NCBI RefSeq assembly: GCF_918697865.1
Contig: NZ_CAKKMV010000012.1
Span: forward strand, 124,001 to 188,000
DNA length: 64,000 nt
Origin: Massilia sp. Bi118
Lineage (GTDB): Bacteria; Pseudomonadota; Gammaproteobacteria; Burkholderiales; Burkholderiaceae_D
Direction: 5' to 3'
This document shows positions 1 through 8,466 of the stretch, in pieces. Positions within the stretch are counted from its first letter, which is position 1. Each line of letters begins with the position of its first letter. A program made the translations under genes and the position numbers. The notes under the pieces are model-generated. The model was not told the origin of the DNA and ran no database searches. It saw only the letters and a program-made list of their open reading frames with translations.

Positions 1-641
1 CCGCTGACCGGCAGCGGCGGCGCATCCTGTTCGGGGAAGGGATAGACCAGGGCGCGGCTGTCCGGCTGCCAGTAGCTCCAGGCATTGAACAGGCCAAGCG
101 GAAAGCGGGTCGACAGGCGCACGCGCGGCGCCTTCATCCAGCCGCGCTGCGTGCTGGCGCTGGTGAGGACCACGGTGGTGCCGGAGCCGGCTGCGACGTC
201 GACCGCATGGCGCGGGTCGCTGGCCGTATCGAGGTCGATCCAGACCGCGAAGCGGGCCAGGCGCGTGCGGTTCGACAGCTGCAGCTCGAAGGGCGCTTCC
301 TCGCCCGCGAACACGGCGCCGGCGCGGCCGGGGCGCAGGTGCAGGTGGGCCAGGTTGCGGTAGGTGTAGATCATGTCGACCAGCCCGCAGGCGGCGGCCA
401 CGAAAGTCAGGCCGAAGCCCAGGCCCAGGCTGTAGTTGATCGAGCCGACCAGCAGCGCCAGCAGCAGGGCGCCGAAACCGAGGCCGGCGCGGGTCGGCAG
501 GATGTAGACGCGGCGCTGGTTCAGCTCCACTTCGCCGCGGTCGCGCGCGGTGGTGCGCTCGCGCCAGGTGCTGCGCCGTCCGCGCAGCCACGCATAGACA
601 CGGGCGCCGAGCGGGAGTCTTGCCACAGCAGCCGTCGTCAT
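1..641 (-). CDS. DUF58 domain protein (3' part outside the window)
   Basis: About 213 N-terminal codons are present; the gene runs off the left edge. The start ATG lies one base beyond the TGA of the upstream MoxR gene, so the two are surely one operon. The protein opens with a basic segment, then two hydrophobic helices (around residues 52-90, containing GFGALLLALLVGSINYSLGL), then a beta-rich region with the family-typical FELQLSNRTR stretch. DUF58 proteins are membrane-anchored, usually encoded next to a MoxR ATPase and a transglutaminase-like protein; their function is poorly defined. The DUF58 core motif would lie beyond the window edge, so family membership rests on the N-terminal layout and the MoxR neighbour. 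Confidence 0.85.
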   Translation of the reverse strand, partial: MTTAAVARLPLGARVYAWLRGRRSTWRERTTARDRGEVELNQRRVYILPTRAGLGFGALLLALLVGSINYSLGLGFGLTFVAAACGLVDMIYTYRNLAHLHLRPGRAGAVFAGEEAPFELQLSNRTRLARFAVWIDLDTASDPRHAVDVAAGSGTTVVLTSASTQRGWMKAPRVRLSTRFPLGLFNAWSYWQPDSRALVYPFPEQDAPPLPVS

Positions 642-642
642 T

Positions 643-1563
<921 letters not shown>

Positions 1564-1589
1564 GGATGGCTTTTTCTCGTCGATCCTTC

Positions 1590-1629
1590 GCGCATGGTAG
1601 ATTAACGCCATTGGCAATCTACCATGCGC
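1590..1629. promoter_or_regulatory. Inverted repeat between divergent genes (possible shared operator)
   Basis: Perfect 14-bp arms GCGCATGGTAGATT (1590-1603) and AATCTACCATGCGC (1616-1629). The symmetry continues inward as GCCA/TGGC with a 3-base bulge on the left. It fills the gap between the divergent moxR and deacetylase-like genes. Each arm contains TAGATT, 4/6 to a -10 box, reading outward on either strand, so the dyad could hold two symmetric promoters as well as a regulator site. Function is inferred only from position and symmetry. Confidence 0.5.
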
Positions 1630-1634
1630 AGCAC

Positions 1635-2564
1635 ATGAGCACAGCAATATACAGCCACCCCGACTGTTCCCTGCACGAGATGGGCGACTGGCATCCCGAA
1701 ACGCCGGCGCGCCTGCAGGCGATCGAGGACCAGCTGATCCTGGCGCGCCTGGATGGCCTGGTCGAGCGCCGCGGCGGCTCCCTGGCCGGGGAAGCGGCAA
1801 TCCTGCGCAACCACAGCCGCGGCGTGCTCGACCTGGTGCGCGAGAACCTGCCGGCCGCCGGCGAGCATTATCCGCTCGACGGCGACACCCTGCTGTGCAA
1901 GCACAGCTACCAGGCCGCACTGCGCGCCGCCGGCCTGGCGCTGGCCGCCACCGACGACGTCATCGCGGGCAGCGTCGACAATGCCTTCTGCGCGATCCGC
2001 CCGCCCGGCCACCATGCGCGTCCCGGCGAGCCGATGGGCTTCTGCCTGTTCAACAACGTCGCCATCGCCGCCCGCCACGCGCTGGACGTGCATGGACTCG
2101 AGCGGGTCGCCATCGTCGACTTCGACGTCCACCACGGTAACGGCACCGACGAATCCTTCCGCGACGACCCGCGCGTGCTGATGGCCAGCTTCTTCCAGCA
2201 TCCATTCTATCCATATACCGAACCGACCCCGCTGACGGCGACCAGCGTCAACATTCCGGTCCCGGCCTACAGCGGCGGCGACGTGGTGCGCAAGCTGGTG
2301 CAGGAGCACTGGCTGCCGGCCCTGCATGCGCACCGCCCGCAAATGATCTTCATCTCGGCCGGCTTCGACGCCCACAAGGAGGACGACCTGGGCGGCATGG
2401 CCCTGGTCGAAGCCGATTACGCCTGGATGACCCATCAGCTGGTGGACGTGGCGCGCCAGCACGCGAAGGGCCGCATCGTCAGCTGCCTGGAAGGCGGCTA
2501 CAACCTGTCAGCTTTAGGACGCAGCGTGGCGGTCCACGTCAAGGCCTTGGCCGAACTCGACTGA
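1635..2564 (+). CDS. Histone deacetylase family protein
   Basis: 309 residues, the usual size of bacterial class II HDAC-like amidohydrolases (acetylpolyamine amidohydrolase/AcuC relatives), zinc enzymes that remove acyl groups from amines. Seen: the active-site PPGHHARPGEP (tandem His at about 126-127), the metal-binding VDFDVHHGNGTD (Asp164 and His166 as ligands), SAGFDAH carrying the second Asp ligand, and the C-terminal GGYN. All catalytic residues are intact. The start MSTAIYSHPDCSLHE matches the family; a longer reading frame upstream runs through the intergenic dyad. It is monocistronic and divergent from moxR. The substrate cannot be told from sequence. Confidence 0.93.
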   Translation: MSTAIYSHPDCSLHEMGDWHPETPARLQAIEDQLILARLDGLVERRGGSLAGEAAILRNHSRGVLDLVRENLPAAGEHYPLDGDTLLCKHSYQAALRAAGLALAATDDVIAGSVDNAFCAIRPPGHHARPGEPMGFCLFNNVAIAARHALDVHGLERVAIVDFDVHHGNGTDESFRDDPRVLMASFFQHPFYPYTEPTPLTATSVNIPVPAYSGGDVVRKLVQEHWLPALHAHRPQMIFISAGFDAHKEDDLGGMALVEADYAWMTHQLVDVARQHAKGRIVSCLEGGYNLSALGRSVAVHVKALAELD

Positions 2565-2620
2565 GAACCAACGCAGCGCGGCAGTATCTAACCTCGACAA
2601 TAATTTGACTGGAGGGGAAG

Positions 2621-3493
2621 ATGAAACTGCTGCGCATGATCCTTGCGTTGTGCCTGCTCGCGGCTGCGGGCATGGCGTCGGCAAGCAACTACACCCTGTG
2701 GATCAACGGCCGCACCGGCGGCGGCGCCATCGGCAACTACAACAGCTGGAATTACTGGGGCCTCTCCACGGCCCAGGCCGGCGTCAACAAGAAGTCCGTC
2801 AACTGGGATGGCCGCAGCAGCATCGCCAACCAGAGCGCCCTGATCCGCAATGCGCTCGACTGCTTCTGCACCGGTAACAACTGGTGCTACATCGCCACCC
2901 ACAGCGCCGGCGACCTGATCCTCGGCTACACCCTGGCGAACTACGGCGGTTCGGCGCGGCTGCGCAAGAATGCGGTCGCGAATTCGTCCGGCGTGTGCGG
3001 CAACGCCGGCGGCTCCCAGACCGGCTGGAACATCAAGTGGGTGCGCGCCGCGGCAGGCTCGGGCGGCGGCTCGGAGCTGGCGGACATCGGCGCCTGGACC
3101 ACCTCCGAGCCGCTGGTTCAGGACGTCAAGACCAGCACCGCGCGCGCCATGTACGACCACAACCAGACGCGCGGCATCTGGTTCTACATGTATGCCGGCG
3201 CCGCCGGCGGGCTGGGCTCGGCCATCCTCCCGGGCCAGGACGATGGCGTCGAGGCCTACCACAGCGCGGGCGGGGTGTCCGGCAGTTCCGGCCGCTCCCT
3301 CTGCAATCCCGACGACTGGTTCTGCAACGACCTGCGGCTCGGCACGGAAACGAACCAGGGCGGCAGCACCAAGTGGGCCTACCACTCGGTCGCCTTCCGC
3401 GACGACAACGAAGCCTTCAGCCACTTCACGGAAGGGAACTGGAGCGGCATCGTGGCCGTGGTCCGAAGTGACATGGTGAACTTCGCGCGCTAG
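2621..3493 (+). CDS. Secreted alpha/beta-hydrolase-like protein, copy 1
   Basis: 290 residues with a signal peptide (MKLLRMILALCLLAAAGMASA, cleavage near residue 21-22). I do not recognise a named family. The mature N-terminus NYTLWINGRTGG followed by the CYIATHSAGDLILGY stretch resembles an alpha/beta hydrolase: an early strand with an oxyanion-type turn, then a nucleophile elbow with Ser95 in THSAG (the first Gly of GxSxG is Thr). Six or more Cys (CFCTGNNWC, CNPDDWFCND) suggest disulfides in an exported protein. Possible acid and base residues are in LPGQDD and KWAYHSVAF. A strong ribosome site GGAGGGG precedes the ATG. The next gene is a close paralogue, so this is a tandem duplication. 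Enzymatic activity is inference. Confidence 0.75.
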   Translation: MKLLRMILALCLLAAAGMASASNYTLWINGRTGGGAIGNYNSWNYWGLSTAQAGVNKKSVNWDGRSSIANQSALIRNALDCFCTGNNWCYIATHSAGDLILGYTLANYGGSARLRKNAVANSSGVCGNAGGSQTGWNIKWVRAAAGSGGGSELADIGAWTTSEPLVQDVKTSTARAMYDHNQTRGIWFYMYAGAAGGLGSAILPGQDDGVEAYHSAGGVSGSSGRSLCNPDDWFCNDLRLGTETNQGGSTKWAYHSVAFRDDNEAFSHFTEGNWSGIVAVVRSDMVNFAR

Positions 3494-3583
3494 GCTTTTC
3501 ATGCCTGATTCATGCGTGTTCATGCGGTGGAAATGGCCCGTGCGCCATTTCCGCCACACTCATCAATTTGGCTCGTGCGGTAA

Positions 3584-3612
3584 TTGACTAGTACATACGT
3601 CCCATCTACATT
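3584..3612 (+). promoter_or_regulatory. Sigma-70-like promoter of the second hydrolase-like gene
   Basis: TTGACT at 3584-3589 (-35), a 17-bp spacer, and TACATT at 3607-3612 (-10, 4/6). It lies 66 bases before the ATG at 3678 in the 184-bp gap after copy 1. Copy 2 and its coupled partner may therefore be transcribed independently of copy 1. Confidence 0.5.
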
Positions 3613-3677
3613 CGACTCATCCGTAGCACGGTCGTGCGGATTTTCCAACCAACGATAACGATACGAGTGGAGAAAAG

Positions 3678-4565
3678 ATGAGACTACTGCGCATGATGAT
3701 GGGGCTGTGTCTGCTCGCCGCTGTTTCACTGACCCCGGGGCTGGCATCGGCAACCAACTACACCTTATGGATCAACGGCCGCACAGGAGGCGGCACGATC
3801 GGCAATTACAACAGCTTCACCTACTGGGGTCCGTCCTCGACCGCGGCGGGCGTCAACAAGAAGGCCGTCAACTGGGACGGCTACAACAGCATCTCCTCGC
3901 AGAGCGGCCACATCCGCGATGCACTCGACTGCTTCTGCACCGGTAACAACTGGTGCTATATCGCGACCCACAGCGCCGGCGACATGATGATGGGCTATGT
4001 GCTCGCCAACTACGGCGGTTCGGCGCGCGTGAAGAAGAACGCCAGCCCGAATTCGTCCGGCGTTTGCGGCAATTCCGACGGAAGCTCGCAGACCGGCTGG
4101 AACATCAAGTGGGTGCGCGCCGCCTCCGGCGCCGGCGGCGGTTCCGAGCTGGCGGATTACGGTTCCTGGGCCGTGGGCGACCCGCTCACCAAGGACCTGA
4201 AAACCGCCACCGCACGCGCCATGTACAACCACAACACCACGCGCAACATCTGGTTCTACATGTACGCCGGCGCCAAGGGCACGGCCTATTCGGGCATCCT
4301 GCCGGGCCAGGACGACGAAGCGGTGGCCTACCACAGCTCGGGCGGCGTCGCGGGCAGTTCCGGCGGCTCCTACTGCAACCCCAGCGACTGGTTCTGCAAC
4401 GACCTGACCCTCGGCACCGCCGCCAACGAAGGCGGCTCGACCAAGTGGAGCTACCACTCGGTGTCCTTCAGGGACGACAACGAGGCCTACAACCACTATG
4501 CGAACGGGAACTGGCAGGGCATCGTTTCCGTCGTTCGAAGTGCGATGGTGAGCAGTGCCCTCTAA
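3678..4565 (+). CDS. Secreted alpha/beta-hydrolase-like protein, copy 2
   Basis: 295 residues; a close paralogue of the preceding gene along its whole length, with the same signal peptide type (ending GLASA), the same NYTLWINGRTGGG opening, the THSAGD elbow (Ser99), the CFCTGNNWCYIATHSAGD block and the CNPSDWFCND block. The conserved Ser, Asp-rich loop (LPGQDDEAV) and KWSYHSVSFRDDNEAY segment are candidate catalytic residues because both copies keep them. The ribosome site is GGAGAAAAG before ATG. Its 3' end overlaps the next gene by 11 bases, which points to translational coupling. Likely a periplasmic or secreted esterase/lipase-like protein; the substrate is unknown. Confidence 0.75.
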   Translation: MRLLRMMMGLCLLAAVSLTPGLASATNYTLWINGRTGGGTIGNYNSFTYWGPSSTAAGVNKKAVNWDGYNSISSQSGHIRDALDCFCTGNNWCYIATHSAGDMMMGYVLANYGGSARVKKNASPNSSGVCGNSDGSSQTGWNIKWVRAASGAGGGSELADYGSWAVGDPLTKDLKTATARAMYNHNTTRNIWFYMYAGAKGTAYSGILPGQDDEAVAYHSSGGVAGSSGGSYCNPSDWFCNDLTLGTAANEGGSTKWSYHSVSFRDDNEAYNHYANGNWQGIVSVVRSAMVSSAL

Positions 4566-5847
4566 AAAGCCACCGCAGCAGCCGCGCCGCCCGGCGCAGC
4601 CCAGGTCCGCACCCAGGCCCTGGCTGCGCCGGCTGGCGCTTCCCATTCTTGCGCTAGCGGTGCTGGCCGCCCTGGTCTGGAGCCTGGTGCCGCATCCGGA
4701 CCCGCTCCCAACGGCCACCGCGGCCGCGGCGCCGTCGCCCCAGGGCCAGCCTTTCTTCCACCCGGTGGGGGAGAGCGGGCTGCCGGCCGTCGACGAACGC
4801 GGCCAGCGCCGCCAGCAGCTGGTCAGCAATTACCAGTTGGCCGACCACACCTTCTGCAGCTACCGCGAAGGCAGCCAGTACCCGATCGGCTCACGCCCGA
4901 TGGCCGAGAACGCCGACCAGAATTACCCCAACAACCCGGTCACCGACATGCAGCCGATGCGCCTGCAGGGCGGCGGCGTGGAAGGCAGCGTGCAGCTGCA
5001 GACCTCGCAGTCGCGCGTCTACATGGCGTCCAGCGAAGCGGTCGCGTTCTCGCTGCGCGCCGTGAATGCCGCCGGCCAGGTGCAGCCGCTGGTGATCACC
5101 CGCGCGGTGTCGCAAGGCATCACCTACAGCGGCACCCGCCAGACCCCGCAGGTGAGCGTTCCCTTCACCGACGATGGCGGCGGCGCCGACCCGGTCCCCA
5201 ACGACGGCGCCTTCGCCGGCGTGCTGGCGCCCGCACAGACCGGCCTGGCCGGCTTCAACGGCACCATCCGCACCCAGGTCAGCTACAACGTCAACGGCAA
5301 GAACGGCATGGTGGTGTTCGACGTGATCTACACGCCCGAGCTGCCGGCGGTCTGGACCGGCCAGGTCCGCGAGGCGGTCGAGAACGGCTCCCTGGTCTTC
5401 CTGCTGCCGGCCGAGGTGCGCATGCCCGGGCGCTACATCATCAGCGGCCGGGTCGACGATGCGCGAGGCAGGCCCTTCGCCCTGCTGACCTTCAACGACC
5501 TGCTCGGCCCCGGCCCGAATGTCGTCAAGCTGACCATGTTCGGCAAGCTGATGCGCGACCAGGAAGCGGCCCTGCCGCTGACCCTGCGCGACGTCGACGG
5601 CTACCTGCTGAAGGAGAACACCGACCCCGACCGCGCCCTGATGCCGCGCCTGGAAGGCAAGGTCTTCACCGGCAAGAACCATCCATTGAAGGGTTTTTCG
5701 GATGCCGAATGGCAGAGCGAGGAGCGGACCCGCTACCTGACCGAGTTCGCGAAAGACCGCACGCTGGCAAAGAACGCGCTGCAGGCCTTCGACCCCAGCC
5801 AGCCCTTGCCGCCGAGCGAGTGTGTGCCTAAAGGAGGAGCGCGTTAG
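4555..5847 (+). CDS. Membrane-anchored protein with choice-of-anchor X-like domain
   Basis: 430 residues from a GTG start that overlaps the stop of the hydrolase-like gene by 11 bases. The N-terminus is basic and proline-rich, then a single transmembrane helix (about residues 28-45, LALPILALAVLAALVWSLV), leaving a large periplasmic part. A beta-rich central region with VPFTDDGGGADPVPNDG resembles the choice-of-anchor X domain described in secreted proteins. The C-terminus is helical and charged. The arrangement, a one-helix anchor with periplasmic body translated together with a secreted hydrolase-like protein, recalls the lipase/foldase (Lif) design, but no Lif motif is seen; a partner role is inference. 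Confidence 0.65.
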   Translation: MPSKKPPQQPRRPAQPRSAPRPWLRRLALPILALAVLAALVWSLVPHPDPLPTATAAAAPSPQGQPFFHPVGESGLPAVDERGQRRQQLVSNYQLADHTFCSYREGSQYPIGSRPMAENADQNYPNNPVTDMQPMRLQGGGVEGSVQLQTSQSRVYMASSEAVAFSLRAVNAAGQVQPLVITRAVSQGITYSGTRQTPQVSVPFTDDGGGADPVPNDGAFAGVLAPAQTGLAGFNGTIRTQVSYNVNGKNGMVVFDVIYTPELPAVWTGQVREAVENGSLVFLLPAEVRMPGRYIISGRVDDARGRPFALLTFNDLLGPGPNVVKLTMFGKLMRDQEAALPLTLRDVDGYLLKENTDPDRALMPRLEGKVFTGKNHPLKGFSDAEWQSEERTRYLTEFAKDRTLAKNALQAFDPSQPLPPSECVPKGGAR

Positions 5848-5857
5848 AATACAGGCA

Positions 5858-6475
5858 ATGACCGCATCCTTATTCTCCTACGACAAGCCGCGTTTGCTCC
5901 AGGCGCTGGCGGCAATGAGCCCGCCGGCGCGGCTGGCCTGCGCCACCGCGGCCGCCACGCGGCTGATGCCTGTCTGCGAGCGCTTCGCGGCCGTGCAGGC
6001 GACCGGCAAGCAGGACCGGGCGCGCGAGATCGTCGCCGAGCTGTGGCAATGCATCCTCGCGGACGATGCCGGCCAGCAGCCATGGACCGCGGTGCTGGAC
6101 GAGGTGATGGCCATGATCCCGGGCAAAGAGGTCGAGGGCGGCCTGTTGACGATGATGGCCGAGGATGCGCTGGCCTCGCTGGCCTATGCTGTGCGCTGCC
6201 TGCTGGTCGACACGCCCCAGGAAGCCGAATGGGCCGTGGGACGCGAGTACGACGCCACCGACCAGGCCGCCATCAAGCTGATGGGGGTGGTCCCGAACAC
6301 CCCGAAAAAGGAAGCCCGGCTGCTGGCCCATCCCCTGATCCAGCGCACCCTCGGGCGCCAGCACGAAGACCTCGTTTTGCTGCGGCGCGGCGATTTTGCC
6401 GAGCTGCTGCGCCAGGCTGTGGCGAACCCGACCTTTAGCGAACAGGAGCTGACGGGCTATGCCAGCGTAAAATAG
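5858..6475 (+). CDS. DUF416-like protein
   Basis: 205 residues, soluble and mostly helical. The opening FSYDKPRLLQALAAMSPPAR followed by RLMPVCERFAAV and the central SLAYAVRCLL resemble DUF416 (YjaG) proteins, which have no known activity. The start ATG is ten bases after the previous stop, so it may be read from the same transcript, though its gene content is unrelated. It is followed by rbgA after a 30-base gap. Assignment is from pattern memory only. Confidence 0.6.
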   Translation: MTASLFSYDKPRLLQALAAMSPPARLACATAAATRLMPVCERFAAVQATGKQDRAREIVAELWQCILADDAGQQPWTAVLDEVMAMIPGKEVEGGLLTMMAEDALASLAYAVRCLLVDTPQEAEWAVGREYDATDQAAIKLMGVVPNTPKKEARLLAHPLIQRTLGRQHEDLVLLRRGDFAELLRQAVANPTFSEQELTGYASVK

Positions 6476-6505
6476 CGTCTTGTACGCACAATATTGAGAG
6501 TAAGC

Positions 6506-7453
6506 ATGTCGATTCAATGGTTCCCGGGCCACATGGCCGCTGCCCGCAAGCAGGCCGCGGAGCAGATGGAAAATACCGATGTGGTCATCGAGGTCCTGGA
6601 TGCCCGCCTGCCCGAGGCAAGCAGCAACCCGATGGTCGAGGAACTGCGCAAGTTCCGCAACAAACCCTGCCTGAAGGTCTTGAACAAGACCGACCTCGCC
6701 GACCCTGTGGCCACCGCCGCCTGGGCTGCCTGGTACGACGCCCAGACCGGCGTCACGGCCTATCCGATGACGACCAAGAAGCCGTCCGACGTCGCCCGCA
6801 TCCCCGAGCTGTGCAAGCAGCTGGCGCCGCACCGCGGCGTGCCGACCAAGCCGCTGCGCATCATGATCATGGGCATCCCGAACGTCGGCAAGTCGACCCT
6901 GATGAATGCGCTGCTGAAAAAGCGCGTGGCCAAGGTCGGCGACGAGCCGGCCGTCACCAAGGCCCAGCAGAAGATCTACCTGGACAAGTTCACGGTACTG
7001 GTCGACACCCCCGGCATGCTGTGGCCGAAGATCGCCATGGAAAGCGACGGCCTGATGCTGGCAGCCAGCCACGCGGTCGGCACCAATGCCGTGATCGAGG
7101 AAGAAGTGGCCGAGTTCCTGGGCACCCTGCTGCTGCAGCGTTACCCGCAGCTGCTGGCGGCGCGCTACGGCCTCAAGACCGAGGGCATGGACGGCTTCGG
7201 CGTGATCGAAGGCGTGGCCCAGCGCCGCGGCTTCCGCGTGCGCGGCGGCGACTTCGACTACGAAAAAGCCTCCCACGTTTTCCTGCAGGACTACCGCCAG
7301 GGCGCGCTGGGCCGCATCAGCCTGGAGACGCCGGTCACCCGCGCCGAGGCGCTCGAGAAGCACCGCATCGAGATGGAAGAGAAGGCGCGGATTGCGGAAG
7401 AGAAGGCGGCGAAGAAGGCTGAGGAAGCGGCGCGCGGCAAGCGCGGGACCTAA
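6506..7453 (+). CDS. rbgA: Ribosome biogenesis GTPase YlqF/RbgA
   Basis: 315 residues. A circularly permuted GTPase that helps late assembly of the large ribosomal subunit. The permuted motif order is visible: NKTD (G4) comes first, followed by the P-loop GIPNVGKSTLMNALLKK (G1), then DTPGM (G3). The N-terminus MSIQWFPGHMAAARKQ is diagnostic. The ATG at 6506 was chosen over an upstream TTG because it gives this N-terminus and sits after GAGAG. The C-terminus is a Lys/Glu/Ala-rich helix (about the last 40 residues), typical of RNA-binding tails in this family. It converges with the LysR gene, overlapping by four bases. Confidence 0.95.
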   Translation: MSIQWFPGHMAAARKQAAEQMENTDVVIEVLDARLPEASSNPMVEELRKFRNKPCLKVLNKTDLADPVATAAWAAWYDAQTGVTAYPMTTKKPSDVARIPELCKQLAPHRGVPTKPLRIMIMGIPNVGKSTLMNALLKKRVAKVGDEPAVTKAQQKIYLDKFTVLVDTPGMLWPKIAMESDGLMLAASHAVGTNAVIEEEVAEFLGTLLLQRYPQLLAARYGLKTEGMDGFGVIEGVAQRRGFRVRGGDFDYEKASHVFLQDYRQGALGRISLETPVTRAEALEKHRIEMEEKARIAEEKAAKKAEEAARGKRGT

Positions 7454-8370
7454 ATCTCCCGGGCAGCCCAGGGACGGGCGCCGAGCGACTGCCTGAGCAG
7501 ATCGAGAAAGCGCATCGTCCTGGCCGAGCGCTGCCTTTGCGCAGAACCGAGCAGGGCGACGATGTCGGCGCCGGGCAGCGCGTGATCCGGCAATATCCGC
7601 ACCAGCGTCCCGCTACGCAGTTCCTGTGCCACGTCCCACTCGGAACGCATCATGATGCCGTGTCCTTTCAGGGCCCACTGCTTGACGACCCGCCCATCGT
7701 TGCTGGTCAGGCGTGGCCGTATCCTGATCGAGGCATAGGCGTCCGCGCCCGGCGCCTGCAAACGCCACATCGTCACGTCTTCCGCGTTCTCCTGCAGGGA
7801 AATGCAGGCATGATGGCGCAGGTCCGCAATGTTCGCCGGCCGGCCACAACGCGCGACATAGTCCGGCGCCGCGCACAGGAAGCGGCGGTTCTTCGCCAGC
7901 ACCGTTTGCAGCATCGATGAATCGGGCAGGGCGCCGATATGGATCACGATGTCCCAGGCCTCCGGGGTTTGCCGGTTCGGGCTGTCCGACAGCACCAGCT
8001 CCACCGACACGTTCCTGTGCTGCGCCTGGAATTGCGCGGCAAGCTCGGCGACATATTCGTTGCCGAAGCCCAGCGGCGCCAGGATGCGCAAACGCCCGAC
8101 CAGTTCGTTCTTGCGGTCGTGCAGGGATTCCTGCAGCTCGTCCATGTCAGCCAGGATCAGACGCGCCCGTTCGGCCAGCAATTGCCCCTCGTCCGTCAGC
8201 GTCGTCGTCCGGCCCTGCCGGTTGAGCAGTTTCAACTTCAGCTTGTCTTCGATCGCCTGCAGGCGCTGGGTGATCGAGGAGGGCGTCACGTTGAGTGTCC
8301 GCGCGGTTTGGGCAAGCGAAGGCTGGCCCGCCAGGACGCAGAAAAATCGCAGGTCGTCGCTATTGAGCAT
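7450..8370 (-). CDS. LysR family transcriptional regulator
   Basis: 306 residues. The N-terminal winged helix-turn-helix spans about residues 3-60 (FFCVLAGQPSLAQTARTLNV, then SSITQRLQAIEDKLKLKLLN), followed by the linker helix and a periplasmic-binding-protein-like effector domain. LysR regulators usually control a divergent neighbour, here the S41 peptidase/PPOX pair starting 97 bases away. The gene begins within a dyad (ATTAAG-N6-CTTAAT) that could be its own operator. The effector is unknown. Confidence 0.93.
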   Translation of the reverse strand: MLNSDDLRFFCVLAGQPSLAQTARTLNVTPSSITQRLQAIEDKLKLKLLNRQGRTTTLTDEGQLLAERARLILADMDELQESLHDRKNELVGRLRILAPLGFGNEYVAELAAQFQAQHRNVSVELVLSDSPNRQTPEAWDIVIHIGALPDSSMLQTVLAKNRRFLCAAPDYVARCGRPANIADLRHHACISLQENAEDVTMWRLQAPGADAYASIRIRPRLTSNDGRVVKQWALKGHGIMMRSEWDVAQELRSGTLVRILPDHALPGADIVALLGSAQRQRSARTMRFLDLLRQSLGARPWAAREI

Positions 8371-8386
8371 TAAGGCTAGGCTTAAT
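8369..8386. promoter_or_regulatory. Dyad at the LysR start codon (candidate LysR-type site)
   Basis: ATTAAG (8369-8374), six-base centre GCTAGG, CTTAAT (8381-8386). It contains the T-N11-A pattern typical of LysR sites and overlaps the LysR start codon in the divergent intergenic region, the usual place for autoregulation. A TAGAAT hexamer at 8430-8435 may be the -10 box of the divergent peptidase gene. Confidence 0.4.
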
Positions 8387-8466
8387 TAACAAGTTAGAAA
8401 CCTTAATCATAATCCTTCTGCGACATTGCTAGAATGCATTCCTTGTTTAAATTTTATTGAACAGCC

